Both the position numbers and the translations under genes were made by a program. 64,000 nucleotides of DNA from Rheum nobile. Lineage: Eukaryota > Streptophyta > Magnoliopsida > Caryophyllales > Polygonaceae. The notes beneath the pieces were generated by a model, which made no database searches, was not told the origin of the DNA, and saw nothing but the letters and a program-made list of their open reading frames with translations. Where the stretch lies: NCBI GenBank assembly GCA_027886185.1, contig WOAB01000093.1, positions 3,720,001 through 3,784,000 of the forward strand, written 5' to 3'. Each line of letters starts with the position of its first letter. The first letter of the stretch is position 1. This document shows, piece by piece, positions 45,265 through 59,797 of this stretch.

Positions 45265-46877
45265 AGAAGGAGAAGAATAATAATAGGGATCATTTAAGTC
45301 AGAAATTTCAGTTATTTTCCTATTGTTCTTCCTCATATAGTTCCTCCTTTTAGAGGCTTTTTCTTCGTCCCTGATCTTCTTGTTGCATTCGTCAATGTTA
45401 TGACCTTGGTTCCCACAGTACCAGCAAACACGATTGTTGGGAATCCAGAGGTACTTACCCTTTTGACGAAAGGGAATTGAGTTGGATATCTTCCTCTCCT
45501 TTAGATCAACCTTCTTCCTGGGAGCATTGCGCCTAATACCCTTATACATCTCATGTATCTTAGAATCATTAGGAGCACACGGAAGATTGTCCTTAGAAAC
45601 GTTTTCAAGAACCTTAATTCTTTCTTGCAAGTATTCATTTTTGCAGTTGGAAGTTTGAAGAGCTAAATCAAGTCTTTCATTTCTAGCCTGAATCTCACTA
45701 GAAACTTTATGTAAGTCACTATGAGCATGACAAGGAGTATCGGAAGAGTCATTAGGAAGATAGCCTAATCCAGCCCTAGGTCTCACAAAAACAGTTTGAG
45801 TAACAGTCTTTTCATGAATGCAATCAGATAGAGAGTCAAGTTTATCAATAATAGACATCAGCAGATCATTGTCAGGAGAAGAACGTGTAGGGGAACTATT
45901 GCCAAGATTCAGTTTATCATGCAAATCACAAGTAGGACAGACAGCAAGCGAAGTATTGCTAGATTTAGAAGCATCCTCAACTTTCTTACACCAAACAACA
46001 TTTTCCTCAGTTAAGCAAGAAATTTCTTCTTCATTTTCAGTAATCTTTTCTTGCAAGGAGTTGTTTTCATCGCTAAGTTTGATAATCAGTTTAATCAAGT
46101 GCTTTTTATCATACTTAGAGAGAGTTTCAGTGAGTTCAATAGAAGATACCTCAAGTTTGGTGGGGTCTAAGTCAGTACTTGAGTCAGCATCAGGGCAATG
46201 CTTTGATCAGTTTTCACTTGCTCAGTTCCCTTAGCCTTGTCTTCTTGTCGCTGGAGTTGACCAATGAGTTCCTGAACAGGGAGAACTCTGATGGAAGGAG
46301 TTTGAAGCATGATGCTATGTGTCATTTCGAACTTGGAGTTAAGTTCGTTGATAATCACCATGGATTTTGACCACTCTTCAGGTGCTACACCACAAGCTGT
46401 GAGTTCATTGCATAGAATCTTAAAACGAGAGTGATAAGATGAGACATTTTCAGTCTCAAGCATTTTGAATCTGTGATATTCTCCTTGTAGATCAAACTTC
46501 CTGTTGTTCTGAAGATCTTCACTTCCTAGGTTGAATTCCCTCAGAGCTTTCAGTATCTCTTTAGCATTATCGATGCCAATGACTTTGTCTTGATCAGTTT
46601 TGGTCAAGGCATTCAGGATATATTGACGTGCCTTTGCATTCTTTTCTTGTTGACCAAAGTGCTCTTGAGTCCATTCAGAGATAGGCAAAAGCTTGGTGGG
46701 ATCCTTTGTATCAACTGGCTTAGGGTAGTTCCCATGCTCCAAGACATACCAGCATTTCACGTCGTTGGTTTGCATAAAGCCAGTAAGTTGTTGAGTCCAC
46801 CAGTTGATTTGTCCATTCTTAAGAATGTACGGCTTGTTGATGGAGACACCGAGTTCAGGTTCGTTGTTGCGAGACAT
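45265..46877 (-). pseudogene. Copia gag with nucleocapsid, frameshifted
   Basis: The ATG is at 46,877 (MSRNNEPELGVSINKPYIL), 40 bp inside the primer site. The capsid part reads INWWTQQLTGFMQTNDVKCW, then YHRFKMLETENVSSYHSRF to about 46,215. A single-base frameshift near 46,190-46,215 shifts the frame. The second part has a glutamate- and serine-rich coiled-coil stretch (LSDENNSLQEKITENEEEIS) and a CCHC knuckle CWYCGNQGHNIDEC near 45,420. Gag forms the virus-like particle. The frame then runs into pol through stops, as noted in the adjoining entry. Confidence 0.88.
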
Positions 46878-46917
46878 CTTAAAAACCTGCTTAGTAAACA
46901 CATAATCTAGAGCGCTA

Positions 46918-46929
46918 GCTCTGATACCA
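46918..46929 (-). other. Primer-binding site of the copia element
   Basis: Minus-strand TGGTATCAGAGC, two bases inside the 5' LTR, complementary to initiator tRNA-Met. Confidence 0.9.
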
Positions 46930-46931
46930 AT

Positions 46932-47241
46932 TGTAGGATCTGTGCGTTAGTATCAAGGGAACTGAGACACTAATATGTTCAGTTCCTATGGACAGCGGAA
47001 TAACAATTAAGCAAGTTATCAAGAACAATCACTTAAGGTGGAAACCTTTGATAACCAACTAGTTATCTAGGATAAAAACCACCCCTCTTTCGAGGATTTG
47101 AAATAGTCTACTTGTATATTAATATGCGATTACAACTTCCGAACTCACACGTTTCAGTCTAACACACTCAGACTAAACCTAGTTCCCTATAAATCACAGA
47201 TTAACACACAATAGACTTACTTCGACTCTTTCGACTCGAAC

Positions 47242-47272
<31 letters not shown>

Positions 47273-47931
47273 CTTCTTCTTCTTCTTCTTCTTCTTCTTC
47301 TTCTTCTTCTTCTTCTTCTTCTTCTTCTTCTTCTTCTTCTTCTTCTTCTTCTTCTTCTTCTTCTTCTTCTTCTTCTTCTTCTTCTTCTTCTTCTTCTTCT
47401 TCTTCTTCTTCTTCTTCTTTTTCTTTCTGATGCACTCTAAATCTCGTGGAAATGCATAACTTAAAACACTCCAGCATCATCACGTATTTATACAATATGT
47501 TTGCCAAGGAAAGATCTCGGATGAGATATTACTTGAACGAACATATCCCATAAATCAGTGATGATATATTTTATCTCTTACCTAAAATAAGATATAAAAT
47601 ATGCTCTCAACCGAATCCTAATTTACACAATCATATAAAGATACTCTATGTGTAAAACCGCCAAAGATCTTCAGTTGTTGGCTTCCGGATTTGGTGAGAA
47701 AATCTTCTTCAAAGATTCTGTGTATAACGCTAGGAAAGTGCAGAGGCGGTTCCCATCCAGTTCCCTCGATCTTGATCTTCGCTCATAATGGACTCGGTTC
47801 CCTTATCTTTTCAGCTGTATATAAGACACTAGAATAACCAGTTAAGTTCAAGTGTTTGTCATCGTCAAAACAAGAGAAACAGAGGAAGGGAACTTCTTGG
47901 GAACTGACGTTCCAAAAGTTCCATTCCAACA
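46932..47931 (-). repeat. 5' LTR of the copia element
   Basis: 1,000 bp on the plus strand, TGTAGGATCTG to TTCCAACA (TGTTGGAA at the start on the minus strand). It is longer than its partner almost entirely because of a CTT run. Confidence 0.92.
47242..47420. repeat. (CTT)n microsatellite within the 5' copia LTR
   Basis: About 60 uninterrupted CTT units, against about 8 at the same place in the 3' LTR (35,979-36,000). The long glutamate frame on the minus strand is an artefact of it. Confidence 0.97.
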
Positions 47932-48860
47932 CATTGATTGCATTAATCATACATAAATTATCACCTTCTAGGATCACCTTTTTGATATTTAAAGAGATAC
48001 ATCTACGTATATTGCGAAGTGATACAATAGCTTATGTTTTGAGAACAGACACCTCGAGATTTTTTTGCTATCAATATGGATGACATGAGAGTATTGATCT
48101 CGAATAATGTATCTTATACGAGAAGGACGGTGGTCAATTATTGAACCATCAAAGTTTAATTTGAAAAAGTCTGTATGTGGTTTTTTCCAACACATATTGA
48201 GATGTCGTTGCCGTCTAGTTGTTGCACTACTATGGGATATGTCATTAGAACAATTTGCAGATTTCCAATCTTGATATACAAGATACACCTAATCTGATGG
48301 TTTTTGAACCTGTTGAATCTGTGGTCTTAAAAATATTATGTTGTTATGACGTTTCCAAATCATCCACCAAAGAAATTATATAAGATCTGGTGAATCATTT
48401 GATTCTCTAAAATAGTTTAAATTTGCGACAAATTCAGACGTATATTCAAATTGAAAGATTTTCCTGTAATAACTTCGATGTTATGAATCATTTGTTGAGT
48501 ATATGGACAATTAAAGAAAAGGTGTTGCAAATCTTCAGTATTATTGTGGTATAATATTGTGGTATAAGCTACACTCAGAGAAGACTATGGAGTAATGCCT
48601 ATTTAATCGCTCAGTAGTTGGTAGTGAATCAGTATTGACTTTCCATAAGAAATTTTGTATTTTTGGAAGAAGTTTGGGTTTCCATATCCATGATAAAGAG
48701 GGATGTATTGATGTGAGTCCAGGCTGAGTTAGTTGTCTAGTTGATTTAACAGAGAAATTGACATAAGTAGAAAGACGCCAAACAATGCAGTCTTCCATTG
48801 GTGTTATTGGGATATGGATTTTGAGAATGTTAGAAACAATGAAGTTAGGGATTAATTTAT
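47932..48860 (-). pseudogene. LINE remnant: zinc-binding RT tail and RNase H N-terminal part
   Basis: Minus strand, from right to left. A reverse-transcriptase zinc-binding (zf-RVT) region is seen at 48,541-48,798: DCIVWRLSTYVNFSVKS, WIWKPKLLPKIQNFLW, SLPTTERLNRHY. After breaks, the RNase H start WKKPHTDFFKLNFDGSIID lies near 48,180. Then LEGDNLCMINAIN comes right up to the copia target site. The RNase H domain continues at 35,663. Several frameshifts and stops; not functional. Confidence 0.8.
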
Positions 48861-49090
48861 TGTGTAAGTTGTAAACTCATTGTGTAAGTGTTCATACAAG
48901 TTAAATATACTTTAAAATTTGGATACTTTAAAGCCACTTAAACGAATTTTAACCATACAATAGTATATGTTGACTAATCATTAATCATTTTAGAATCATG
49001 CCTTCTATTCCTCCAAACAAAAATTAAGAAGAAAAAAACTATGATTACAATATGCTAAAACGGATGGTAAAAATCACCTAAATTTGGAAA
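48861..49090. other. Spacer between two head-to-head LINE remnants
   Basis: About 230 bp of AT-rich sequence, no recognisable feature. Confidence 0.5.
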
Positions 49091-49099
49091 TTAAACGTT

Positions 49100-49373
49100 T
49101 CTTCAAAATTACAGAAGTTTTTATAGAAAGCAGTTTTTGATAGATCGGTTAAATCGTCACTTTTCTAAAGTTCATTCTCAATGTGGCATGTGCAACGCTG
49201 ATAATGAAGATGTTAAACATTTATTTTTCACTTGCCCTTACACCCAAAATATGATTCAACACCTTGAATCAAGTCTTAGTCAAACTTTCTATATCCAAGC
49301 TATATTAGATTTCATTACTTGCCTAAACTATTTCAAAACTTCTAATGCATCGCTTGAACCTATGTTTTTCTTA
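49100..49373 (+). pseudogene. Second LINE remnant, zf-RVT part
   Basis: Plus strand: DRLNRHFSKVHSQCGMCN and EDVKHLFFTCPYTQN, the cysteine/histidine end of the zinc-binding domain of L1-type LINE reverse transcriptase. It is cut by the palindromic MITE at 49,374 and resumes at 49,895. Confidence 0.8.
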
Positions 49374-49894
49374 GGGAAATTCCTGTTGGTACCCATGAGT
49401 TTAGGGTTATTCCTGTTGGTGTCCCACGATTAAGTTTTTTCCGGTTGGTGCCCCTAAGGTTTGAGTTTGTTTGCTTCGTAACCAAACTTTTTCATGTTTG
49501 TATCATTCCAGTTCAAATTGATTAAATTCAAGTCCACCATTGTGTTCATCGCCCTCAAATTAGTAAGATTTGACTCCTAAAATACTCAAATCCATGTCCG
49601 AACCATGTCGATTTGAATTCCGAAGCAACAACCCGTTTCGACCTTAAGAAATCAAATCGGAATGGTTTGAGTATGAATTTGATTGTTTTAGGAGTCGAAT
49701 CCTACTAAGTTGAGGTCAATAAACATAATGATGAGCTTCGATTTGATCAATTTGAACCGAAATGATATGGATATGGAAAATTTCGGTTACAAAGAGAACA
49801 AACCAAAATCTTAGGGGTACCAACTGGAAAAAACTTAATCGTGGGACACCAATAGGAATAACCCTAAACTCAGGAGCACCAAGAGGAATTTCCC
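49374..49894. mobile_element. MULE-type palindromic MITE, 521 bp, copy 1
   Basis: The ends GGGAAATTCC and GGAATTTCCC are flanked by an exact 9-bp duplication TTTTTCTTA (49,365-49,373 and 49,895-49,903). Nine bases are typical of Mutator-like elements. The two halves are inverted copies of each other almost to the centre, so the strand can fold into one long hairpin. Same length as the copy at 62,874-63,394. No coding. Confidence 0.92.
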
Positions 49895-50140
49895 TTTTTC
49901 TTATGGTGAACAATTTGAAAATATCGTAATTCCTTATTTTTTGCAAAAATGACCAACCCCAAAATTCAGTCCCTTTTGATCATGCATACAGCACAGGTTC
50001 AAGATTGGGTTACTACTACTTCAACTACTCATACTAATTACTCTCCATAAAACGAAGTAGAACACGTATTACTAACAAAATCTAGAAGAAACCTCTTACG
50101 GACTGGGCTAAGTTAAATGTTGATGGTTTTAAAAAAAACT
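49895..50140 (+). pseudogene. Second LINE remnant, linker to RNase H start
   Basis: Continues after the MITE and reaches KKPLTDWAKLNVDGFKK at 50,085-50,135, the opening of the RNase H domain. It stops where ACTAGTGTAGAACCCGTACC begins. The domain resumes at about 59,455. Confidence 0.7.
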
Positions 50141-52815
50141 AGTGTAGAACCCGTACCTCGTACGGGTAAAAATGTAATTTGAGAAAATCAAAAAAAAAAT
50201 ATGATTGAATTAAATTAATGTTATATCGAAGTATTTTTTAGAAAAATATAGTTCTCGCTGGATCATTGTAATGATATGCTATGATATGTAGGAATTTATG
50301 TAGACTCATTTAGAATATAGTTAATATAGATATATTATAATGATTAATAATCTAAAAATCTCGATAAAATTATTTATGATTTACAAAATTATTTATGTGT
50401 GGTATATATAATAGATGGTCATTTAAACAATTTAAACAGATTTCAAACAAATAATTAATGTGTGGTTCATTGACAAAAACTATTAGATTAGTAATTATAT
50501 CTTTTGAATAAGAAAGCCAAAAATACTCATAATATGTATAAGTGTATAACTCATGTTTGGATTATAATAGAAAAATTTTTAAAGAAAAAATAAAATTAAC
50601 AAAATCGTGAACATGATCAATATTAAGTATTATAGAAAAATCTTTATTTTTTATGTTTTTATTAGTTTTATATTTGAACAACTCATAATCAAATTTTCAA
50701 ATCTTAGCTACTATATTATACATTCAAACCAAGTTTTGGTTAAACATGGAAAAAATAAAGTGATGTGAAGATTTTAAAATTATAAAAATTAAAATTATAT
50801 ATGTATAATTAATTAATAAGGCCAATGTAAATTTAAAAATAAAAAATTTATATCAAAATAAGATTTATGTTTTTCAAGAAAATATATATAGATAAACAAT
50901 GGGGATCCGAAATTATTATTACACTCTCAACGATACTTGTAAAAATCACAAAATAAAACAATGATTTTTTAATATTTACGAAAATAATAATATATGTAAG
51001 GTTATAAAATCAATATTTATCATAGCAAGCTACTTTATGATATAAAATATTATGTTTTAGATATTTCATTTGCATATGGAAAAGAACTAAAGAAGTGACA
51101 TCAAACTAATAAACATGGTATTATCATGTATGTATTTACTGTAATGAATATTAAAAATAATTATTAAAAAATAAGGTGGAACTCAATATTTGAATATATT
51201 TATTTCAATGACTATTTAAAAAAAATCAATTTAATTACTCAAAAAAGATAAAATAAAAGGCAAGCTCAATTTAAAATTCCATGCATATATTCACAATGGA
51301 TAATATATTTGACCCTAATATTACGATAAAATATTTATATAACAATTTTATCGTAGAATATACATGTGAAAATTAATATCCAAATAAAATAAACTTTTTA
51401 TATTAGATCAAAGGTACTGTTCATACAAAAAAAATTGAGTTATTTGATGAAATTTTGAAGATTTTTATAGTACAAATTTAGTTAATTTAAGGAAAATAGT
51501 AAACTAAAAATAGGATTAATCGCAAAATAACACGTAAATAAAGTTGGTCCATGATTGTTTTGGTGTCTCGAAAGGGGATATGAGATCAAACGAAGGGAGA
51601 AAAATAATTTTGATATTTTAACTTTTTGTTAAAATAAATATATGAAATAATTCAGCAAAATATATATAAAAAAATCATTACAAATCAGCCAGAAAAATCA
51701 CATTTTTTTTTAGTTTTTTCTAATTACATAATGGACCCGTCTAAAGTTTTAAAATTTTAATTTATATCCTTACTTCTAGAAAACGATAACTGAAAAGTTA
51801 TTTGAATAATTAATTAATTAGTAGTGGCTTATTTATGTAAGTGTAAAGTTATCTCAAATTCAAATACTTGTAAAATTTGTATACGTACTACATTTAATTT
51901 ACTTTTGATAATGTGTATAATCATATGAAATTGAAAGTTTGTTACAACAAAGATTAACTGGATTTTTTAGTTAAACTTTTTGTTTGATTTAACAAAATTT
52001 TCTTGGTAATTTATATTTGATATTTCACGGTTTGTTAGTAAATATTTTCTTGGTGATTAACAAACTCAACTTAATTTTTTAAAACTGAAAATTACATTTA
52101 GCAAAATGATAATTAATAAGCCCATAGAAACATTGTAAAATCGAAAAATGGAGACCATGTATTTTTTATAGAAAATTATAATCAAATAAAAATTGTTAAA
52201 TGGGAACATACAATATACAAAATTCGTAAAAAATCTGATATGATATAATTGTTGTTAAGATGAGTTGTTAAAACTGAAAGGGAAGAAAATCTCAAGATTA
52301 TATAAATTAAGTTTGTTAACATACATTAGTATGAAATTTCACTAAATTGTTAATAAAATATGTATGTGTAATAATATAATATAGTGGGTTGAATTATAAA
52401 AGCACATGTACTGTGAGTTGAAGATTATATATATTGTATGATTTTGGCCCATAAATTTATATATGTCATATTATATATGCAAAGTCATAAAAATAATATT
52501 ACTAATTACATAAATGAATATAAGATGTATTTTATATATAAGTTTAGTAGGAATTCTATCATATATTAGTTTGACATATATAAGCTTATTTTTTGGAATT
52601 TGTAGAAATCAATTTTTTTTTAAATGTATAAGCATTCAACAAAGTTGTATATAATTTTTATATATTTGAAGTTAGGTGTGATTAGATATTGTGATTTAAA
52701 TTGAAATATAATGTTAAGAAAAAAAAGTGCATTAATAACAAAATGACATGTAGGATTTGTGGGGCCAAAAACATTCCAGTGGCTCGAAACTCAATAGCTT
52801 TAATATATATAGATG
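50141..52815 (+). mobile_element. Helitron-like, very AT-rich insertion
   Basis: Starts CTAGTGTAGAACCCGTACC followed by CGTACGGGT, a short palindrome of the (A)ACCCGTGC...GCACGGGT kind seen at the ends of many plant non-autonomous elements of Helitron type. The putative end is GCTTTAATATATATAGATGA near 52,815. In between the sequence is AT-rich with no gene. The assignment rests on resemblance only. The last 450 bp recur as a direct repeat at 54,855-55,325. Confidence 0.4.
52363..52815 (+). repeat. Direct repeat, left copy
   Basis: About 450 bp (from ATGTGTAATAATATA to GCTTTAATATATATA) repeated with many differences and indels at 54,855-55,325. Both end in GGATTTGTGGGGCCA plus an AT-rich tail. 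Confidence 0.75.
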
Positions 52816-52871
52816 AACTATAAAATTTATTCGGGTCATTTTAGTCTAAATGGGCCATATTTTTGCGAAAA

Positions 52872-54843
52872 GGCTATATGCACGTGATTTCGTGTCTAAA
52901 CGGACGTGAAACTGTGCGCGTAGCTTAGCAGCATGGTTTTGTGCGCATAAGCTATGCGCACAAGGGGTAAAATAGGCATTTTTGAAAAGTTTGGACAAAA
53001 CTTGTGCGCGTATGTTACGCGCACAAAGTGATATGTGACAAACTTGTGCGCGTACATTACGCGCACAAAGTGATCCATGATATTTTAAAAAAAAATGCAA
53101 GGTTACCTGGTGCGCGTAAAAAAATTGCACTTTTTTTCCATAATCATGTAGAGAATTTTAATACGAGTCCGTACATATAAAATTCGTCCAAAACGGATAT
53201 CGTTTGCCCCTCCAAAATCCCAAAAAACGAAGCCTTCCTACCCATTTCTTTTACAATTTGGTGTCCGGCATATAGCGCATTGTATTGAATTTTTTTAGTA
53301 TTTTTGCATTTTTCTACTATAATTTTGTATAAAATTTTAATACGAGTCCGTACATATAAATTTCATCCAAAACGGATATCGTTTTCCCCTCCAAAAAGCC
53401 AAAAATCGAGAATAAAAACTTTATATATTATAGTATTTTATTATATTTCATATATTTATACTTATATATTATAGTATTTCATTATATTTCATATAGTTAT
53501 ACTTATGTACTATTGTAATTCATTAAATTTCATATAGTTACACTTATGTACTATAGTATTTTATTAAATTTCGTATAGTTACACTTATATACTATAGTAT
53601 TTCATTATACTTCATATAGTTACACTTATGTACTATTGTAATTCATTAAATTTCGTATAGTTACACTTATGTACTATAGTATTTCATTAAATCTAGTATA
53701 TTTAGACTTATATACTATAGTATTTCATTATATTTCATATAATTACACTTATATACTATAGTATTTCATTAAATTTCATATAGTTACACTTATGTACTAT
53801 AGTATTTCATTAAATCTAGTATACTTAGACTTATATACTATAGTATTTCATTATATTTCATATAGTTATACTTATATATTATAGTATTTCATTAAATTTC
53901 ATATAGTTACACTTATGTACTATAGTATTTCATTAAGTCTAGTATACTTAGACTTATGTACTATAGTATTTCATTATATTTCATATAGTTACACTTATGT
54001 ACTATAGTATTTCATTAAGTCTAGTATACTTAGACTTATGTACTATAACATTTCATTATATTTCATATAGTTAAACTTATGTACTATTGTAATATTTTAT
54101 ATAGTTACACTTATGTACTATTGTAATTCATTAAATTTTATATAGTTACACTTATGTACTATAGTATTTCATTAAATCTAGTATACTTAGACTTATATAA
54201 TATAGTATTTCATTATATTTCATATAGTTACACTTATATACTATAGTACTTCATTAAATTTTATATAGTTACACTTATGTATTATAGTATTTCATTAAAT
54301 CTAGTATACTTAGACTTATATACTATATTATTTTATTATATTTCATATAGTTACACTTATATACTATAGTATTTCATTAAATTTCTTATAATTACACTTA
54401 TGTACTATAGTATTTCATTAAATCTAGTATACTTAGACTTATATACTATAGTATTTCAGTACATTTCATATAGTTACACTTATATACTATAATATTTCAT
54501 TAAATTTCATATAGTTATACTTATGTACTATAGTATTTCATTAAATCTAGTATACTTAGACTTATATACTATACTATTTCATTATATTTCATATAGTTAT
54601 ACTTATATACTATAGTATTTCATTATATTTCATATAGCTACGCGCACCAAGTAACCTTGCATTTTTTTTTATAAATATCATGGATCACTTTGTGCGCGTA
54701 ACGTACGCGCACATGTTTTCTCAAAACTTTTCAAAAATGCCTATTTTACCCTTGTGCACGTAGCTTATGCGCACGAAACCATGCTGCTAAGCTACGCGCA
54801 CAGATTCGCGTCCGTTTAGACATGAAATCGCGTGCATATAGCC
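52872..54843. mobile_element. Long-TIR element (about 230-bp inverted ends) filled with satellite
   Basis: GGCTATATGCACG at 52,872 and its complement ending 54,843 begin inverted repeats. These run inward through GCTTAGCAGCATGGTTT, AAAATAGGCATTTTTGAAAA and GCAAGGTTAC, about 230 bp each. The left arm has one extra copy of a GTGCGCGTA(T/C)GTTACGCGCACAAAG block. Long inverted ends without coding suggest MULE or foldback type. No clear duplication at the borders. Confidence 0.7.
53430..54640. repeat. 41-bp satellite array, about 29 units
   Basis: Unit of 41 bp (TAGTATTTCATTA then ATTTCATATAGTTACACTTA) alternating with a variant carrying TCTAGTATACTTAGACTTA. Much of the array therefore has an 82-bp or longer higher-order pattern. 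It occupies the whole space between the arms of the long-TIR element. Confidence 0.9.
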
Positions 54844-54854
54844 ACTGCCAATTT

Positions 54855-57600
<2,746 letters not shown>

Positions 57601-57739
57601 TGGGCTCTTCTGGTGTGGGTATATATATATATAGATATATGCTCTAGTAAAACGGGCTCTTTTGGTGAAATGAGTGCACAAATCTGGAGCATTGGATTAG
57701 ATTAAAAAGAAGGGTTGAGATTTAATTTAAAAGGAAACA
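57601..57739. other. Spacer of the inverted duplication
   Basis: About 140 bp. It includes GTAAAACGGGCTCTTTTGG and GTGCACAAATCTGGAGCATT, a diverged version of the outer terminus (GTAAAACGAGTCTTGTGG, GTGCACAATTTTGGAGCGTT). This suggests the right arm is a complete element with terminal inverted repeats and the left arm is an inverted, truncated duplicate. Confidence 0.6.
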
Positions 57740-59437
57740 AATTTAAAAAGTAAAATTACCCACATCAGATTTTTCCAATTTCCTACTTTTATGGGATATC
57801 AATCACCCCTCTTTCCTAAAATTTCGGTCATTCAATCCCATTTCCATATATTTCTTTTCATTTTCTTTCTTCATCCCTCTCATTCTCTTTCTTGTCTCTG
57901 CCGCACCACCCGAAACACCAACTTCTCCCTCGCGCCCTCCCGCGAGCCACCGGCGGCCACAACAGTGCCCAGATCCGAGCCCGCCTCACCGACCCACACC
58001 CGCGCCCAGCCAAATCCGTCGGAGCTGCTGCACTTCATCGCCGGAGTTGCTGCGATTCACCGTCTTCGACTCATCTCCCGCTCAGCCTCGCTCACCCACC
58101 GTGCCGCTGCGAGCCCTGCACCAGACCACCGACGACCTTCTCTCCTACACCGCAGCGCGCCTGCCCCGTACCGATGGGCATACCTCACCGAGCCCCCTCA
58201 ACCTTGCTCTCCACACCGGTGAGCACCTCGTCGAGCCCAGATCTGTCGGCGTCTCCCCTCCGGCGTCTCCCTCTTCTCCAAAGGACGGGTGTGATTTTCC
58301 TCTTTCCGTTCTCTCATTTTTCCTATTTTTCCATGACGATTCTTCAAATTTCAGTTTAATTGGTTGTTTGTGCTGAGTAAAATCCAGTATTACTTTTGGT
58401 AAAAGTGTTTATTTTTTTATCTAATTGAGTTCAATTAGGGTTGGGAGTTCAGTCTATTTTCTCAATTCATATTTCATAGCTTCATTCTTTGGCTAATATC
58501 TTATTTGGTAGGGAAACGAAGACTCGGTGGGAATCACTTGTTTGGAATTGATGGCTTCTCAACAACCTCAACTCTTCATAGGTACCGAATACTGGATTTA
58601 CAAGTGATTTTTGTATGACATAATAGTATAATACATTATTCTAAGTTTTTGGTGGCGTAATTAAGAGGTAATAAAGGCTTTTTGGTAAATTTAGATGAAA
58701 CTCGGGTATACTTCACAGAATTTGAGGCATATGATTTCCTGAAGTAGCTTATTATTACAGGTTTAAGATGCTCTGTCGCAATTCGAAACAACACTGACAT
58801 TGAATGTGATATTCATTTGTCTGGATGAGATATGCATTTCCCATGTAGTGATATGCAGAATATGCATGTATGATATACAATTTGTAATTATGAATTATTT
58901 CAGTGGTCGTAAATGTGATGTTCAGTTGTATAGAAGAGATATGCATTTTTCATGCATTGATATGCAAATAATACTTGTATGATATGCAATTTGTTATTAT
59001 AGATTCATTTGTGTGGATGAAATATGCATTTTCCATACATTGATATGCATAATATATATACTTGTATGATATGCATTTTTTTATGATATATTATTTCATT
59101 GGCCGTGAATGTGATATTCATTTGTGTGGATGACTTTTGCATTTTCTATACATTGATATGCAGAATAAGCCGCGAGCGCGGCCAAGGAAGATCTCGCTGA
59201 GTGCTAGGAAAGAACAAGTCGCGGGCGCGGTTCAAGGGCAGCGATCGCGGCCATGCAATTATGTGGATGGGATATGCATTTTTTATACAGTGATATGCAG
59301 AATTTACTTGTATGATATGCAACTTGTAATTATGAATTATTTCATTGCCCATGACTATCATCCTCAATCCAACGCTCCAAAATTGTGCACTCGTTTCACC
59401 ACAAGACTCGTTTTACCTGAACGTCCCTCTATATATA
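57637..59437 (+). mobile_element. Inverted duplication, right arm (parent element?)
   Basis: Bounded by a terminus near 57,637 and the complementary terminus at about 59,365-59,437, next to a short TATATA run. The GC-rich block at 57,900-58,290 is followed by leader- and intron-like sequence. ATGGCTTCTCAACAACC (near 58,550) opens a short frame MASQQPQLFIG before a GTACCG donor-like site. This resembles the 5' end of a captured host gene, as in Pack-MULE elements; the gene is not recognised. Tandem GATATGCAT units follow (58,800-59,360). Confidence 0.6.
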
Positions 59438-59451
59438 TATATAGATTGGTC

Positions 59452-59790
59452 AATCCTCCCACTATGGTTTTATATTTTGTAACTCAAGGGGCACTATCAT
59501 CTCTATGGAAACAAATTTGTAATACCACCATACTACAAACAAAAGCTTTTGCATACCTTTACGAAATCCGTAAGGCTATTGAATTAAACATAAAGAAATT
59601 AGTTGTAGAAGGTGATTATTTAGCCCTTATCAATTCCATTAAGGGTATCTGGAAGATTTCATGAAAAATTCATTCCATTATTACCGATATTACCTCCTTG
59701 TTACACTCTTTCGACTCCGTACATGTACATCACTGTTTTGGAGAAGTAAATTACGTGGCAGACTTCCTAACAACTCATGATAATAGTCCA
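59452..59790 (+). pseudogene. Second LINE remnant, RNase H C-terminal part
   Basis: Plus strand: LQTKAFAYLYEIRKAIEL, LVVEGDYLALINSIKGIW, a TGA stop, then ITDITSLLHSF and FGEVNYVADFL. These are successive motifs of the L1-type RNase H domain. The N-terminal motif is at 50,085-50,135, so about 9.3 kb of later insertions separate the halves. Confidence 0.78.
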
Positions 59791-59797
59791 ACGGCTC

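Larger units (their letters stand above)
35664..47931 (-). mobile_element. Ty1/copia retrotransposon, SIRE-like, complete but interrupted
   Basis: LTRs lie at 35,664-36,519 and 46,932-47,931, with an exact CATTG target duplication (35,659-35,663 and 47,932-47,936). The tRNA-Met primer site is at 46,918-46,929, and a purine tract (AAAAAGGGGGAAAT on the minus strand, about 36,521-36,534) precedes the 3' LTR. Coding order on the minus strand is gag, protease, integrase, RT, RNase H, then an extra ORF. A solo LTR of a gypsy element sits in the integrase. Without it the element is about 9.7 kb. The length, extra 3' ORF and RT motifs resemble SIRE/Maximus, but the lineage call is from memory of motifs. 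LTRs differ at about 14 positions by eye, apart from a microsatellite. Confidence 0.92.

Noticed and set aside
47217..47507. Long poly-glutamate frame on the minus strand
   Set aside because: It is the translation of the (CTT)n microsatellite in a copia LTR; no gene context.
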